Origin: an uncultured Parabacteroides sp.
Lineage (GTDB): Bacteria > Bacteroidota > Bacteroidia > Bacteroidales > Tannerellaceae
Assembly: GCA_910577325.1 (NCBI GenBank)
Contig: CAJTMR010000008.1
Span: 1-64,000, forward strand
Length of the DNA: 64,000 nt
Direction: 5' to 3'
A model generated the notes under the pieces. It was given only the letters and a program-made list of their open reading frames with translations. It was not told where the DNA came from and searched no databases. The position numbers and the translations under genes were made by a program. Shown here piece after piece: positions 52,466-62,276 of this stretch (within the stretch, counting starts at the first letter, position 1; every line of letters starts with the position of its first letter).

Positions 52466-52716
52466 GAGTCTGTTTAAATTTTAAAGTTTAATATTGAAAG
52501 AGTGTTTCTTCTTTCCGCGAAAATGATTATTTTTAAGTTACCACACTTGAAATAATTTTATGTATTCGACGGATTTAGAAGAAACATAGTGGCAAGTTAT
52601 CAAGAAAATCTTGAACCTGCAAGAAAGAAAACGAAAATATAATTTGCGTGAGATATGGGCAAATGGTCTTCCATGGGTGAATTCGACTTGTTGCTGAACA
52701 AAATTTAAACAGGCTC
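52466..52716. mobile_element. MITE-like element 3
   Basis: A 251-bp element with ends GAGTCTGTTTAAA and TTTAAACAGGCTC and a TAA duplication (52463-52465 and 52717-52719). It shares its ends with element 2 and has about 145 bp of extra middle sequence. No transposase frame is visible. The rest of the 52323-52800 gap has nothing I can name. Confidence 0.8.
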
Positions 52717-52800
52717 TAAGTAATTTTCAACTCTCAATTTTCAATTTTCAATTAAATAGCCTTATTTTTACGATCTATACCGCAAAAACACAATACAGAG

Positions 52801-53946
52801 ATGAACCTGATAAGAAAAACATACGGCACGACGGAGGTGCAAATCACCTCATTTCAATCTTCCAGAGGTATAACGGAATACCATATCTTCTTCCAACAGA
52901 CGGACAGCATGGAGGATTTTCACACTCAGTTGCAACATATACAAGATGTTTACGCCCGCTCTGTGGAAAAGTTGCCGGGTAATCCGGTCGCCATTTTCCG
53001 GCGTTATTTCCTGAGCGACGTGACCAATCAAACGGATGAACTGATGGAACGGGAACGACTTTCCTCCTATTGCGCGCTATCCATCGTACAACAAGCGCCG
53101 ATGAACGGGACGAAGATCGCGCTGTGGGCCTGGTTGCAGACAGGCGTGCAGACACAGGTGTTGCCAAGCGGATTGTTTGAGGCGCATCACGGTGCATACG
53201 GCCAGATTTTAGGCGCCAACCAGTGCAACCGGGCGGCTAATTCGGAATACCAGACCCGCCTGATCTTCCGCGATTATATCCTGCAACTGACGGAAGCCAA
53301 TTGCACGCTGGCAGCCAATTGCCTGCGTACGTGGATTTTCGTACAAAACGTAGACGTGAATTATCCGGGTGTGGTAAAAGCCCGCAAAGAAGTGTTCGCG
53401 ACACAAAACCTGACGGAAGAGACTCATTTCATCGCCAGTACGGGGATCGAGGGCCGCTATTTCGATCCGATGGTATTCGTGACAATGGACACGTATGCCG
53501 TTTCCGGTATCTGTCCCGAACAAATCCGCTATCTATACGCTCCCGAACACCTGAACCGCACGTATGAATATGGCGTTACGTTCGAACGGGGAACGGCTGT
53601 CACATACGGCGACCGCCGCCACATCTTTATCTCCGGCACGGCAAGCATCGACCGGTACGGAGAAATCGTGCATGCCGGCGATGTGATGAAACAGGCTTCC
53701 CGCATGATCGAGAATATCGAAGCCCTGCTAAAGGAGGCGGATGCCACTTTGGACGATATCATGCAGGCGGTAATCTATATCCGCGATACGGCGGATCATG
53801 CACGGGTCAAACAGTATATGGACGAACACCATCCCAACCTCCCTTATATCATCGTTCGTGCTCCGGTCTGCCGGACCGGCTGGCTGGTCGAAATGGAATG
53901 TACGGCGGTGACAGCCAAAGGGGATGAACGGTTTGCGGCACTTTAA
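52801..53946 (+). CDS. RidA-fold protein resembling FkbO/Hyg5 chorismatases
   Basis: A 381-residue cytoplasmic protein with two related halves. The C-terminal part (about 265-381) is a RidA/YjgF-like domain: HIFISGTASIDRYGEIVHAGDVMKQ, then LDDIMQAVIYIRD and APVCRTGWLVEMECTAV. The N-terminal part is a diverged version of the same fold, with a Cys/His-rich middle (GANQCNRAANSEYQTRLIF). The double layout matches FkbO/Hyg5-type chorismatases, which turn chorismate into dihydroxycyclohexadienoate or hydroxybenzoate. Whether this protein has that activity cannot be told from sequence. It stands alone after the MITE cluster. Confidence 0.65.
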   Translation: MNLIRKTYGTTEVQITSFQSSRGITEYHIFFQQTDSMEDFHTQLQHIQDVYARSVEKLPGNPVAIFRRYFLSDVTNQTDELMERERLSSYCALSIVQQAPMNGTKIALWAWLQTGVQTQVLPSGLFEAHHGAYGQILGANQCNRAANSEYQTRLIFRDYILQLTEANCTLAANCLRTWIFVQNVDVNYPGVVKARKEVFATQNLTEETHFIASTGIEGRYFDPMVFVTMDTYAVSGICPEQIRYLYAPEHLNRTYEYGVTFERGTAVTYGDRRHIFISGTASIDRYGEIVHAGDVMKQASRMIENIEALLKEADATLDDIMQAVIYIRDTADHARVKQYMDEHHPNLPYIIVRAPVCRTGWLVEMECTAVTAKGDERFAAL

Positions 53947-54102
53947 TAGCGCAATCTGCGAAAAATATCCTGATCAAGTATTATCCGGAAGCCGGAAGCA
54001 ACCTGCCGAACAGCATCTTGTTCGACATCAAGCCATGATCCGGCGAGTCCTCCCCCGTCGGATCATTCGGCTATCCGTGAAATCAGATACCCGCTTTTTA
54101 AT

Positions 54103-54741
54103 TTACAAATAAATTTCCCCAAAGAACTCCGGACAATGAAAGTTCGGAGCAGGAAGATCAATCGGATTCCAACTGACAAAATGCGGAGATTCCGTATCGT
54201 CTGCACATTTATAGAAATTACCCATTATCTTTTCCGGCAGATTATCCGGATCAAGCCCCATCAACCGGAAAGGAATGGCAACCACCAATTCCCAGCTATA
54301 GACACCCCGCTTCTCTCTAAAAGCGGCATGAGGCAGACTTGAAAAACGACGAATGGAAGCGTATTCTTCGGCTGTCAGCGATTTCTTCGAATCACGCGAT
54401 TCCCGATAAGAAGCATCACAGGTCCCGATACAGTTAAACTCGAAGTTATAGTAATTGGGATCATCCGGCTGCTTCATAAAAAACTCCACACAGCTATCCT
54501 GATAGACAGGTGAACCATCCTCAGTAAAAAGAGCTTTCAAGGAATTGCCCTTTACAAAGTAACGAATATACAAATTCACTTTCGATCTTGCGATATCGAA
54601 AGCCACGATCGGCTTATAGGGATATTCTTCCCAGTTAATCACATCGATCGACTCCCGCTGGGCCTTTTCCATCAAAAAACCTACGGACGATAAATCCAGT
54701 ACGTCCAGCGCTTCGAAATAAGGGACTCTCAGTTTCTTCAT
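54103..54741 (-). CDS. CBM9-like carbohydrate-binding family protein
   Basis: A 212-residue beta-sandwich protein of the CBM9-like (DOMON-like) group found alone in Bacteroidales. Visible features are the IVAFDIARSKVNLYIRYFVKG strand pair, SPVYQDSCVEFFMKQPDDPNYYNFEFN, and WELVVAIPFRLMG. There is no signal peptide, so it may act in the cytoplasm. It lies 1 bp after the LysE gene and is translated from the same message. Confidence 0.8.
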   Translation of the reverse strand: MKKLRVPYFEALDVLDLSSVGFLMEKAQRESIDVINWEEYPYKPIVAFDIARSKVNLYIRYFVKGNSLKALFTEDGSPVYQDSCVEFFMKQPDDPNYYNFEFNCIGTCDASYRESRDSKKSLTAEEYASIRRFSSLPHAAFREKRGVYSWELVVAIPFRLMGLDPDNLPEKIMGNFYKCADDTESPHFVSWNPIDLPAPNFHCPEFFGEIYL

Positions 54742-54742
54742 T

Positions 54743-55402
54743 TCAATTATAGATTTGGAGCAATGGCAGATGCAAATAGGAAGTCAGCAAGACGGACAAA
54801 GCTCCGACAACCGACAAAAAAATAATGACCGATCCGACAATCCTATTCAACAACCATATACCTCTCACATTAAACCATCTCTTCAATTTAGCCACTATAT
54901 AGGTAATCCCGAACCACCAGAAGATAGCTCCCACCCCTATAAAAACAATACCTCCCAATAACATCCATACAGAATGTTCCGGCAGGACAAAGCCAAAACG
55001 GGCAAACAGGCCGATATATAGCAAGACTATTAAAACGTTGCTAAAGGTAAGAAGAAAAGCCGTAATAAAATCCTGGGTGAAGGATAATTTTTTCTCCCGT
55101 TGTTTCTTAAGATTCCTGACAGGATTGGATTGGAAAATATAATAGCCGAAAATACCCAGCACGATACTTCCGGCCAATTGCAAGGGAGCCTGATTCGCCT
55201 CCACAAAGTTCACCACAACTCCCATCCCCAGACAGGTCAGTGCAGCATAGATCACGTCCGACAGAGCTGCTCCCAATCCGGTAACAAACCCGTGCCAGCG
55301 TCCTTTGTTCAGCGTTCGTTGTATGCACAGCATGCCGATCGGGCCCATCGGGGCGGAAACCAGTACGCCAATCACAATCCCTTTACTTATCAATCCCAGC
55401 AT
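54743..55402 (-). CDS. LysE family transporter
   Basis: A 219-residue inner-membrane exporter with six hydrophobic segments. It begins with the family signature GIVIGVLVSAPMGPIGMLCIQRTLNKGRWHG. Members export amino acids such as lysine, arginine or threonine, or homoserine lactones; the substrate here is unknown. A TATCTTTG -7 element lies 29 bp upstream. It forms a two-gene unit with the CBM9-like protein. Confidence 0.88.
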   Translation of the reverse strand: MLGLISKGIVIGVLVSAPMGPIGMLCIQRTLNKGRWHGFVTGLGAALSDVIYAALTCLGMGVVVNFVEANQAPLQLAGSIVLGIFGYYIFQSNPVRNLKKQREKKLSFTQDFITAFLLTFSNVLIVLLYIGLFARFGFVLPEHSVWMLLGGIVFIGVGAIFWWFGITYIVAKLKRWFNVRGIWLLNRIVGSVIIFLSVVGALSVLLTSYLHLPLLQIYN

Positions 55403-55431
55403 TATCCTTCTATTTTCAGCCTAATGATTTG

Positions 55432-55439
55432 CAAAGATA
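55432..55439 (-). promoter_or_regulatory. -7 element (TATCTTTG) of the LysE operon
   Basis: TATCTTTG on the minus strand (55439-55432), 29 bp before the ATG at 55402, just after the terminator of the sulfatase operon. Confidence 0.5.
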
Positions 55440-55458
55440 ACCTGTATTCCTGATAAAA

Positions 55459-55509
55459 AAAGAAAAAAACGCCTGTAGGAATGTTTTTTAGATTACCTAC
55501 AGGCGTTTT
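55459..55509 (-). terminator. Rho-independent terminator of the sulfatase-SusCD operon
   Basis: AAAACGCCTGTAGG (55466-55479) and CCTACAGGCGTTTT (55496-55509) are exact reverse complements. On the minus strand the stem is followed by a long T-run. It lies 20 bp after the sulfatase stop codon. Confidence 0.85.
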
Positions 55510-55529
55510 CACACTTCATGCGACAAAGA

Positions 55530-57074
55530 CTATTCAGCCTTTTCCTTTTCTAAAATAGCTTTCAACCTTGCAACGATTTCGGGATGTTCGGCTGCCAAAT
55601 TCTTTTTTTCACCGATATCCTGTTTCAAGTTGTAAAGTTGCTCTTCCTTGCTGTTACCCAATTCGATGTTAGTCAGTTTTTGATAGGCAGCTCCTTTGCT
55701 TGGTGCGATATACTTCCATTCGCCGTCGGAAACAGAAAGGGAACCGGCCACTTCAACGACATAATCACGTCCTTTGGTATCCTTGCCCAAGAAAGCATCC
55801 AGATAGTTCCGGCTGTCCGGTCCGGCGCCGTTTTCCAGCGTCTTGCCCATCAAGCCTGCCATTGAAGCATACAAGTCGATCTGCGAAACCAACGCATTGG
55901 AAACACCCGGTTTCACCTGCGCCGGCCAACTGACGATAAACGGAACGCGTGTTCCGGCTTCAAAGATACTATACTTTCCACCACGGAACGGCCCCCAAGG
56001 CTTATGGTCGCCCAAAAGCTCAACGGCACGGTCTGCATAGCCATCATCGACCACAGGGCCGTTGTCGCTACTCAAAACAATCAACGTATTTTCAGCAATA
56101 CCCGCCTTTTCGAGCGCAGCCATGATTTCACCTACGGTCCAGTCGAACTGCAACAAAGCATCACCGCGAGGCCCCATGCCGCTCTTGCCGACAAAACGGG
56201 GGTGCGGCCAGCGTGGAACGTGCGCGTCATTAGTTCCGACATACAGGAAGAAAGGTTCATTCTTGTGGTTCTCGATAAACCGGACGGCTTTGCAAGTGAT
56301 GCTATCCGCTATATTTTCGTCTTCCCACAAAGCCTGTTTGCCGCCTTTCATATACCCGATACGGGAAATACCGTTTACGATTGCCTGATTATGCCCATGA
56401 TTGGGACTTGGTTTCAATTTGGTAAGCAATTCCGGATGGTCTTTGCCCAACGGTTCGCCAGGGAAAGGTTTTTCATAGCTCACTTCAATCGGATCATTCG
56501 GATCAAGATTCACAACACGTTGATTCTCAACCCAGACACAAGGAACTCGGTCACCTGTGGCAGCCATTATATAGGAATAGTCGAATCCCAGATCCGAAGG
56601 TCCCGGCGTGATAAAGCCATTCCAATCCTGTCCTCCCGTCCTGTCAGACAATCCCAAATGCCATTTACCTATAGCACCTGTTGTATAACCACATTCACGA
56701 AACATATCCGCTACTGTCGGCTGTTCAGGACGGATGACCATTCCGGCATTTCCTGCCGCAATCCCCGTATCGTTGCGCCGCCAGGCATAATGCCCGGTAA
56801 ACAGTGAATAGCGCGAAGGCGTACTGGTCGCAGCCACCGCATGCGCATCCGTAAAACGTACCCCTTGTGCCGCCAGCTTTTCCACATTCGGCGTATGGAT
56901 CGTTTCCGATCCGTTACAACTCAGGTCGCCATAACCGATATCATCGGCTATCAGGAAAATAACGTTCGGCTTCTGCTGCTGCGTTGTTTTCTCTTCTGCT
57001 TTTTGTTTGTTTCCGGAACAGGAGGCCAGCAAGGTAGCCCCTATTCCCAATACGATTGTTGATTTCATAATCAT
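55530..57074 (-). CDS. sulfatase, S1 family, serine-type, lipoprotein
   Basis: A 514-residue exported sulfatase (lipid Cys19, ATLLASCSG). Metal-binding Asp44-Asp45 lie in LIADDIGYGDLSCNG. The formylglycine site is STPSR, with Ser84 rather than Cys, so activation needs the anaerobic radical-SAM enzyme anSME; none is encoded in the window. Other family marks are GKWHLGL and SSDNGPVVDD. Starts at 57074 and 57068 are both possible. It follows susD after a 40-bp gap, so it removes sulfate from the glycan imported by this locus. The position of the sulfate cannot be read from sequence. Confidence 0.93.
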   Translation of the reverse strand: MIMKSTIVLGIGATLLASCSGNKQKAEEKTTQQQKPNVIFLIADDIGYGDLSCNGSETIHTPNVEKLAAQGVRFTDAHAVAATSTPSRYSLFTGHYAWRRNDTGIAAGNAGMVIRPEQPTVADMFRECGYTTGAIGKWHLGLSDRTGGQDWNGFITPGPSDLGFDYSYIMAATGDRVPCVWVENQRVVNLDPNDPIEVSYEKPFPGEPLGKDHPELLTKLKPSPNHGHNQAIVNGISRIGYMKGGKQALWEDENIADSITCKAVRFIENHKNEPFFLYVGTNDAHVPRWPHPRFVGKSGMGPRGDALLQFDWTVGEIMAALEKAGIAENTLIVLSSDNGPVVDDGYADRAVELLGDHKPWGPFRGGKYSIFEAGTRVPFIVSWPAQVKPGVSNALVSQIDLYASMAGLMGKTLENGAGPDSRNYLDAFLGKDTKGRDYVVEVAGSLSVSDGEWKYIAPSKGAAYQKLTNIELGNSKEEQLYNLKQDIGEKKNLAAEHPEIVARLKAILEKEKAE

Positions 57075-57114
57075 AATTTATTTATACCGCTTCAAACGTC
57101 ACATGTACTACACC

Positions 57115-58740
57115 TTATCGCAAATTCGGGTTGATATCCTGTTCGGATTGCGGGATCGGCCATTTATAGTCCTGGTCCTGACGGAAAGCGCGGCTGTTCA
57201 CCCACCATCTGCCGTATTTGTCCGCTTCGCCACCCGGCTTCACGCTCGTACGTTGAGAACCGGGGAAAGGAGCACCGTAAATATCGCCATTTAATGCTTC
57301 ATGTGCAATACCCCAACGCAGCAAATCCCAATAGCGGATTCCTTCCATCGCCAGTTCGACGCGGCGTTCGTTGCGCAAAATAGGACGTAGCTTTGCGGCA
57401 TTCACTTCCGTGATTGCCGGCATCTGGACAGATGCCCTACCTCTTACCTTATTAATGGTTTCATCCAGCAAGGTTTGCGTAATCCCCTCACCAGCTTCCA
57501 GTTTGGCTTCCAGATAGCTCAACAGAACTTCCGCATAACGGATAACGGGGACATTTCCTCCATAGCTATTCAGGTCACCGGAGAAAGTCTCGTCGAAATA
57601 CTTGCGCATCATCAGGCCGGTCTGTGTCGTCTGTCCGCCCATCACTTTGTCCGGGCTTTGGGAATCCGGATGGCAGTCGTAAACCGTTCCTTTAAAAGTG
57701 GAACCATTATAATAAATGGTATAATCCAGACGCGGGTCTCTGTTTTCGCCCAAGTTATCCGGGTTATACAGCGGACTGTCATATCTGAACGGCGTACCGT
57801 CTTTGAACTGGTAAGCTTCAAACAAGCCGGCCGCGACATTAATCAGACACCAGCCGCCGTCTTTTACCGGGAAAGCATGTTGCGGCATCGCGTTTCCGGC
57901 TTGGTCTTGCAGATATTGCATAGAAAAAATATTTTCACTGCTATTCTCGTTCGACGGCAGGAAAAGGGAAGCATAATCCGGGTCAATCGCATTGTCACCC
58001 AAGTCTATGATCTGCTTATAAGCAGTTGCCGCTTCGCTATATTTCTTGGCTGCCAATAACGTACGTCCCAAAAAAGCGAGAGAAGCCTGCTTGCTCGCAC
58101 GTCCGGTTTCGGAACCTTTCAAGTCCTTGAAACGAGGTAAGTCGGCGGCAGCTTCAGTAAACTCTTTAATTATAAAATCCGTTATTTCCGCTTTCGTATT
58201 TTTCTTTACCGTATTCGCCTCATCTTTAGTCAACACTTTTGTAACCAGCGGCACATCCTGGAAAAACTGAGACAGATAAAAATACTGGGCAGCCCGGATA
58301 AAACGAGCCTCAGCCGTGAAACGAGCTACGACAGCCGGATCACTCAGGTTGCCGATACCTTCCAAAAAACGGTTGCAACGGGCAATCTTCGCATACGAAT
58401 TTTCCCAATAAGCTTTCGTATAAGCATTATTCGACAACAAAGTTCCATTGGTCATCTTATGAAAATTCGAGTTTGTCCCTCGACGGTCATAGGCATTATC
58501 CGTAGGAAATTCCATAAAGATCAGACCGCCATACGACCACCAGTCCGTCGGAGTATATTCCGGAGAGTTAAACAGGATATTCCCTTTATAAACACCGGTC
58601 AAAGCCAATTCCGCATTGTCTTCGCTGGTCCAGAAATCATTTTCTGCAAACTTATCCAGCGGATTCCGGTCCAGATCACACGACACGAAGGTTGTCGATG
58701 CCGCCAGTAAAGTGAAAATTAAATATTTAATTCGTTTCAT
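57115..58740 (-). CDS. RagB/SusD family nutrient-binding lipoprotein
   Basis: A 541-residue surface lipoprotein (lipid Cys21, AASTTFVSCDLDRNP). It has the SusD layout: N-terminal DLDRNPLDKFAENDFW, TPR-like helices (FTAEARFIRAAQYFYLSQFFQDVPLV) and the C-terminal RNERRVELAMEGIRYWDLLRWG. It caps the SusC barrel and binds the glycan or other substrate. It starts 5 bp after susC. Confidence 0.94.
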   Translation of the reverse strand: MKRIKYLIFTLLAASTTFVSCDLDRNPLDKFAENDFWTSEDNAELALTGVYKGNILFNSPEYTPTDWWSYGGLIFMEFPTDNAYDRRGTNSNFHKMTNGTLLSNNAYTKAYWENSYAKIARCNRFLEGIGNLSDPAVVARFTAEARFIRAAQYFYLSQFFQDVPLVTKVLTKDEANTVKKNTKAEITDFIIKEFTEAAADLPRFKDLKGSETGRASKQASLAFLGRTLLAAKKYSEAATAYKQIIDLGDNAIDPDYASLFLPSNENSSENIFSMQYLQDQAGNAMPQHAFPVKDGGWCLINVAAGLFEAYQFKDGTPFRYDSPLYNPDNLGENRDPRLDYTIYYNGSTFKGTVYDCHPDSQSPDKVMGGQTTQTGLMMRKYFDETFSGDLNSYGGNVPVIRYAEVLLSYLEAKLEAGEGITQTLLDETINKVRGRASVQMPAITEVNAAKLRPILRNERRVELAMEGIRYWDLLRWGIAHEALNGDIYGAPFPGSQRTSVKPGGEADKYGRWWVNSRAFRQDQDYKWPIPQSEQDINPNLR

Positions 58741-58745
58741 GTCTT

Positions 58746-61700
58746 TCAGAATTTAAAGTTTACACCAAATGTATAAGTTGCCAATATCGGATAATAGTTT
58801 CCGGAAGTATTGATTTCCGGGTCCCATCCGGGTTTATATTTGTTCCAGCACAGAGGATTCTCTGCCTGTACATACACACGCAGGTTACCGATCTTAGCCG
58901 CCTGCAACAACTTTTTCGGAAACGTATATCCCAACTGGATATTTTTCAGACGGATATAAGAGGCATCCTGAGTCCAGAAATCGGAAGTGACGATATTCGG
59001 CGTCGTGGAGTTACTCAAGTCCTCCAATCTCGGATTAGCCGGATAGCGAGTCGGATTAGCCGGGTCAAAACGTCCTTCCGCCTGCCATTTCTGGATATTA
59101 CCGTCCCCTCTGAAGGCCCAACCGGCAAAGCCGTCCAACATACCGGTCACGCCGGCAACCCCTTGCAACAACACCGACAGGTCCAAGCCCTTATATTCCA
59201 CACCCAAGTTCAGGCCGAAAGTGAATTTCGGAATACGGGAACCCAAATACACACGGTCATAATTCGGATCGATCTTGCCGTCAGGCACACCGTCCGGTCC
59301 GCTGATATCCTTGTAGCGGATGTCTCCCGGCTGCGGATTAGGCGTAACCTTGCTCTGGTCATACCAGCCTTTTATATCATTCTCATCCAGGAAAACACCG
59401 TCTGACACATAACCGTAATACATCTGGATCGGATAACCGATAAACAAATCGCTGCCATTTCCGACCATGCCGTTCAACTGTTCCACATTACCGACGCCCA
59501 AAGTCGTCAACTTATTCTTAATGATAGACAGGTTCGCATTCACATTGTAGGAGACATCCCCGATCTTATTACGATGTCCTACTTCAAATTCCCAACCGAA
59601 GTTCTTCAACTCCCCGGTATTCATCTCCGATATCTTCTGTCCTAAGATAGTAGAAACACTTCCACTCGGCTTATACAAGATATCGTATGTACGGCGATTG
59701 AAATAAGAAGCGTTCACACTCAGCAGACCATTCCACAAGACAGCTTCCAAACCACCGTCGACGGTCTGCGTTTCTTCCCATTTGATTGTCGGATCTACAG
59801 CCGTCGTAACGGCAGCACCTTGTGTATAAGTATCTCCGAAAGGATAGTTCTGTCCCAACTCATATACGGACTGGTACGGGTATTTGCCGATATTCTGATT
59901 ACCGAGGCGTCCCCACGAAACCTTCAGTTTTAAGTTGGAGATGAAGCCAAGCGATTCGTTTTCCTTAAAGAAGTTTTCTTCCGACAATCTCCAACCGGCT
60001 GCTACAGACGGGAAGAAACCGAACTTCTTGCTTTGAGGGAAACGGGAAGAACCGTCATAACGTACCGTAGATTCAAACAGGTAACGTTCGTTGAAATTAT
60101 AACGGAGACGTCCGAAACCGGATTGGATCGCCCAGGCATTACCGGTTCCTTCCGATTTCTGGTTATCCGGTGAACCGGCATTCAGATAAGGCAGGTCGTT
60201 TCCCGGGAATTTATCGCGCGACCCCTGTACATAACGGTAGTCTTCCTGTTCCCAGGAGTAACCAGCCAAGATTCCGAACGTATGTCCGCCGATCTTCTTA
60301 TTATATTCGGCTGTCGCCTGGAAAGTCTTATAAATAGTCTTACCCATCTTATGCTTTAACTCGGACGGGCCTAACACACGGTCACCGGAAAGCTTCATCG
60401 TCGAACGGTAAGTACGTTCTTCGCCGTTAGTATATGTATATGCTCCGATAGCGGACAATTGCAAATCTTTGATCGGATTATAATCCAGGCGGACATTGGC
60501 ATTTAAAGAAAATTCCGGATTCTCATAGAAAGAATCGCTCTTGATCCATCCGGCAGGCGTTCCATGCAATTCGCGTCCGGCTCCAAACGTACCGTCAGAC
60601 AATACGGTCGGTGTAAGTCCGGGGAAACGCAAGGCTTTCTGAATAAGGATCAACATATTGCTGGCATCGTCACCACCCGGAGCCATCGGCTCTTTCCGGT
60701 TGCCATATACACCGGAAAGGCGGCTGGTCAACTTCAAGCCCGGCAAGATTTCGTTGATCAGGTTCACACGGGCATTGTAGCGCTGGTAATCGTTTTTCTC
60801 CACGATACCGTTCTGTTTCAGATAACCGAATGAAACCATATATTTATTTTCGGCATTGCCACCGTTGACCGTCACATCATGTCCGGTCTGCAAACCTTTA
60901 CGGGAAAAAACTTCATCCAGATAACGTGCATTGGCATAATGATCCGGATCGCTGCCGTCTCTGAACTTCCGAATTTCTTCCTGCGTATAAGCCTCACGTC
61001 CTACCGCTTCATTATAGAGAGTCGCATATTGCCAGGTATCGACAAATTCCGGCAATGCCGTAGGCGTATTGAAACCGACATATCCGTTATAACCGACAGA
61101 GACTTTACCTTCCTTTCCCGTCTTGGTCGTCACCAGGATAACGCCGTTTGCAGCACGCGAACCGTAGATCGCTGCCGTAGAGGCATCCTTCAATACGGAA
61201 ATGGATTCCACGTCTTCCGAACTGACATCGTTCAGTTTACCAGGAATACCATCGATCAAAACCAACGCATCCGACTTTGTTGCCTCATTGGCATCTCCTG
61301 AACTGGTAAATGTACCGACACCACGCACACGGATCTCACCACCACTATTACCCGGACGTCCCGAACGCTGGATTACGGTCACACCCGCCATCTGCCCGGT
61401 CAAGGCATTCGACAACTGCGGAGTCGAACGGTTTTCAAGTTTCTCACTACCGATCTGGGCAATCGAACCGATTACATTCACTTTCTTTTCCGTGCCATAA
61501 CCGACAACGACTACTTCTTCCAAAGCTTGTGAATCTTCTACCAACTCGATCGCATAGTCTGTCTTGTCGCCTACCGTCAGTTCCTTCGTGATATAACCGA
61601 TATAGGAAATCTGCAACTTGGCGCCTTTCGGGGCATCAAGAGAGAAACGACCGTCCATATCTGTAATCGTCCCGTTTGTCGTACCTTTCACCACAACATT

Positions 61701-62120
61701 GGCACCGGCGATCGGTCCGAAAGTATCCGAAACGATACCCGTGATCTTGCCATCTTGCTGCACTTCGCCCAACAAGACGATCTTATTATCCTCGATACGA
61801 TACCGATAAGAAGACAATATTTGATTCAAAACTTCTTTAATATTCCCGTTTTCTACATGCAGATCCACATGCTTTGCCATATCAACGGCAGAGTTATTGA
61901 AGAAAAACACGAATTGCGTATTCGCTTCAATCGTTTTAATCGCTTCTTCAAGCGTCACACCAGACAGGTTCAGATTGATCTTCGCATTCTGGGCATAACT
62001 TTCCACTGCGGACAACTGGAAAAAGGAAATGGCAACAAATAAAAGTATCAGCTTCATTTTCCTGAATAAATTAATGTTAAGAATGGGCACTGCTATTCCA
62101 TTCGTGGACTTTTTTTTCAT
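58746..62120 (-). CDS. SusC/RagA family TonB-linked outer membrane protein with STN domain
   Basis: A 1124-residue TonB-dependent importer. After the signal peptide (about 22-43) there is an STN domain (about 50-115, VTLEEAIKTIEANTQFVFFF), a CarboxypepD_reg-like domain (GIVSDTFGPIAGANVVVKGT) and the plug with the SusC signature (VVGYGTEKKVNVIGSIA; SALTGQMAGVTVIQRSG). The barrel follows and ends in ATYTFGVNFKF with a terminal Phe. The STN domain indicates signalling to the FecR/ECF pair encoded just upstream. ATG 62120 or 62057 may be used; both leave an intact signal peptide. Confidence 0.95.
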   Translation of the reverse strand: MKKKSTNGIAVPILNINLFRKMKLILLFVAISFFQLSAVESYAQNAKINLNLSGVTLEEAIKTIEANTQFVFFFNNSAVDMAKHVDLHVENGNIKEVLNQILSSYRYRIEDNKIVLLGEVQQDGKITGIVSDTFGPIAGANVVVKGTTNGTITDMDGRFSLDAPKGAKLQISYIGYITKELTVGDKTDYAIELVEDSQALEEVVVVGYGTEKKVNVIGSIAQIGSEKLENRSTPQLSNALTGQMAGVTVIQRSGRPGNSGGEIRVRGVGTFTSSGDANEATKSDALVLIDGIPGKLNDVSSEDVESISVLKDASTAAIYGSRAANGVILVTTKTGKEGKVSVGYNGYVGFNTPTALPEFVDTWQYATLYNEAVGREAYTQEEIRKFRDGSDPDHYANARYLDEVFSRKGLQTGHDVTVNGGNAENKYMVSFGYLKQNGIVEKNDYQRYNARVNLINEILPGLKLTSRLSGVYGNRKEPMAPGGDDASNMLILIQKALRFPGLTPTVLSDGTFGAGRELHGTPAGWIKSDSFYENPEFSLNANVRLDYNPIKDLQLSAIGAYTYTNGEERTYRSTMKLSGDRVLGPSELKHKMGKTIYKTFQATAEYNKKIGGHTFGILAGYSWEQEDYRYVQGSRDKFPGNDLPYLNAGSPDNQKSEGTGNAWAIQSGFGRLRYNFNERYLFESTVRYDGSSRFPQSKKFGFFPSVAAGWRLSEENFFKENESLGFISNLKLKVSWGRLGNQNIGKYPYQSVYELGQNYPFGDTYTQGAAVTTAVDPTIKWEETQTVDGGLEAVLWNGLLSVNASYFNRRTYDILYKPSGSVSTILGQKISEMNTGELKNFGWEFEVGHRNKIGDVSYNVNANLSIIKNKLTTLGVGNVEQLNGMVGNGSDLFIGYPIQMYYGYVSDGVFLDENDIKGWYDQSKVTPNPQPGDIRYKDISGPDGVPDGKIDPNYDRVYLGSRIPKFTFGLNLGVEYKGLDLSVLLQGVAGVTGMLDGFAGWAFRGDGNIQKWQAEGRFDPANPTRYPANPRLEDLSNSTTPNIVTSDFWTQDASYIRLKNIQLGYTFPKKLLQAAKIGNLRVYVQAENPLCWNKYKPGWDPEINTSGNYYPILATYTFGVNFKF

Positions 62121-62276
62121 ACATTTGAATGTTTAAAGTTTTACATTTTGCTCTCACGCTCTTACCTTTGAGAGCAGTTTGTTTAGTTTTACATCAGGCG
62201 GATGCTGGTAACATCTGCCTGATTTTTTTGATATTTTCCCGAAATCTTAGGCCATAGGCAAATTATTTATTGTTTA

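Noticed and set aside
50704..52716. A complete composite transposon
   Set aside because: No transposase frame is present, and each short element has its own target duplication, so separate MITE insertions explain the data more simply.
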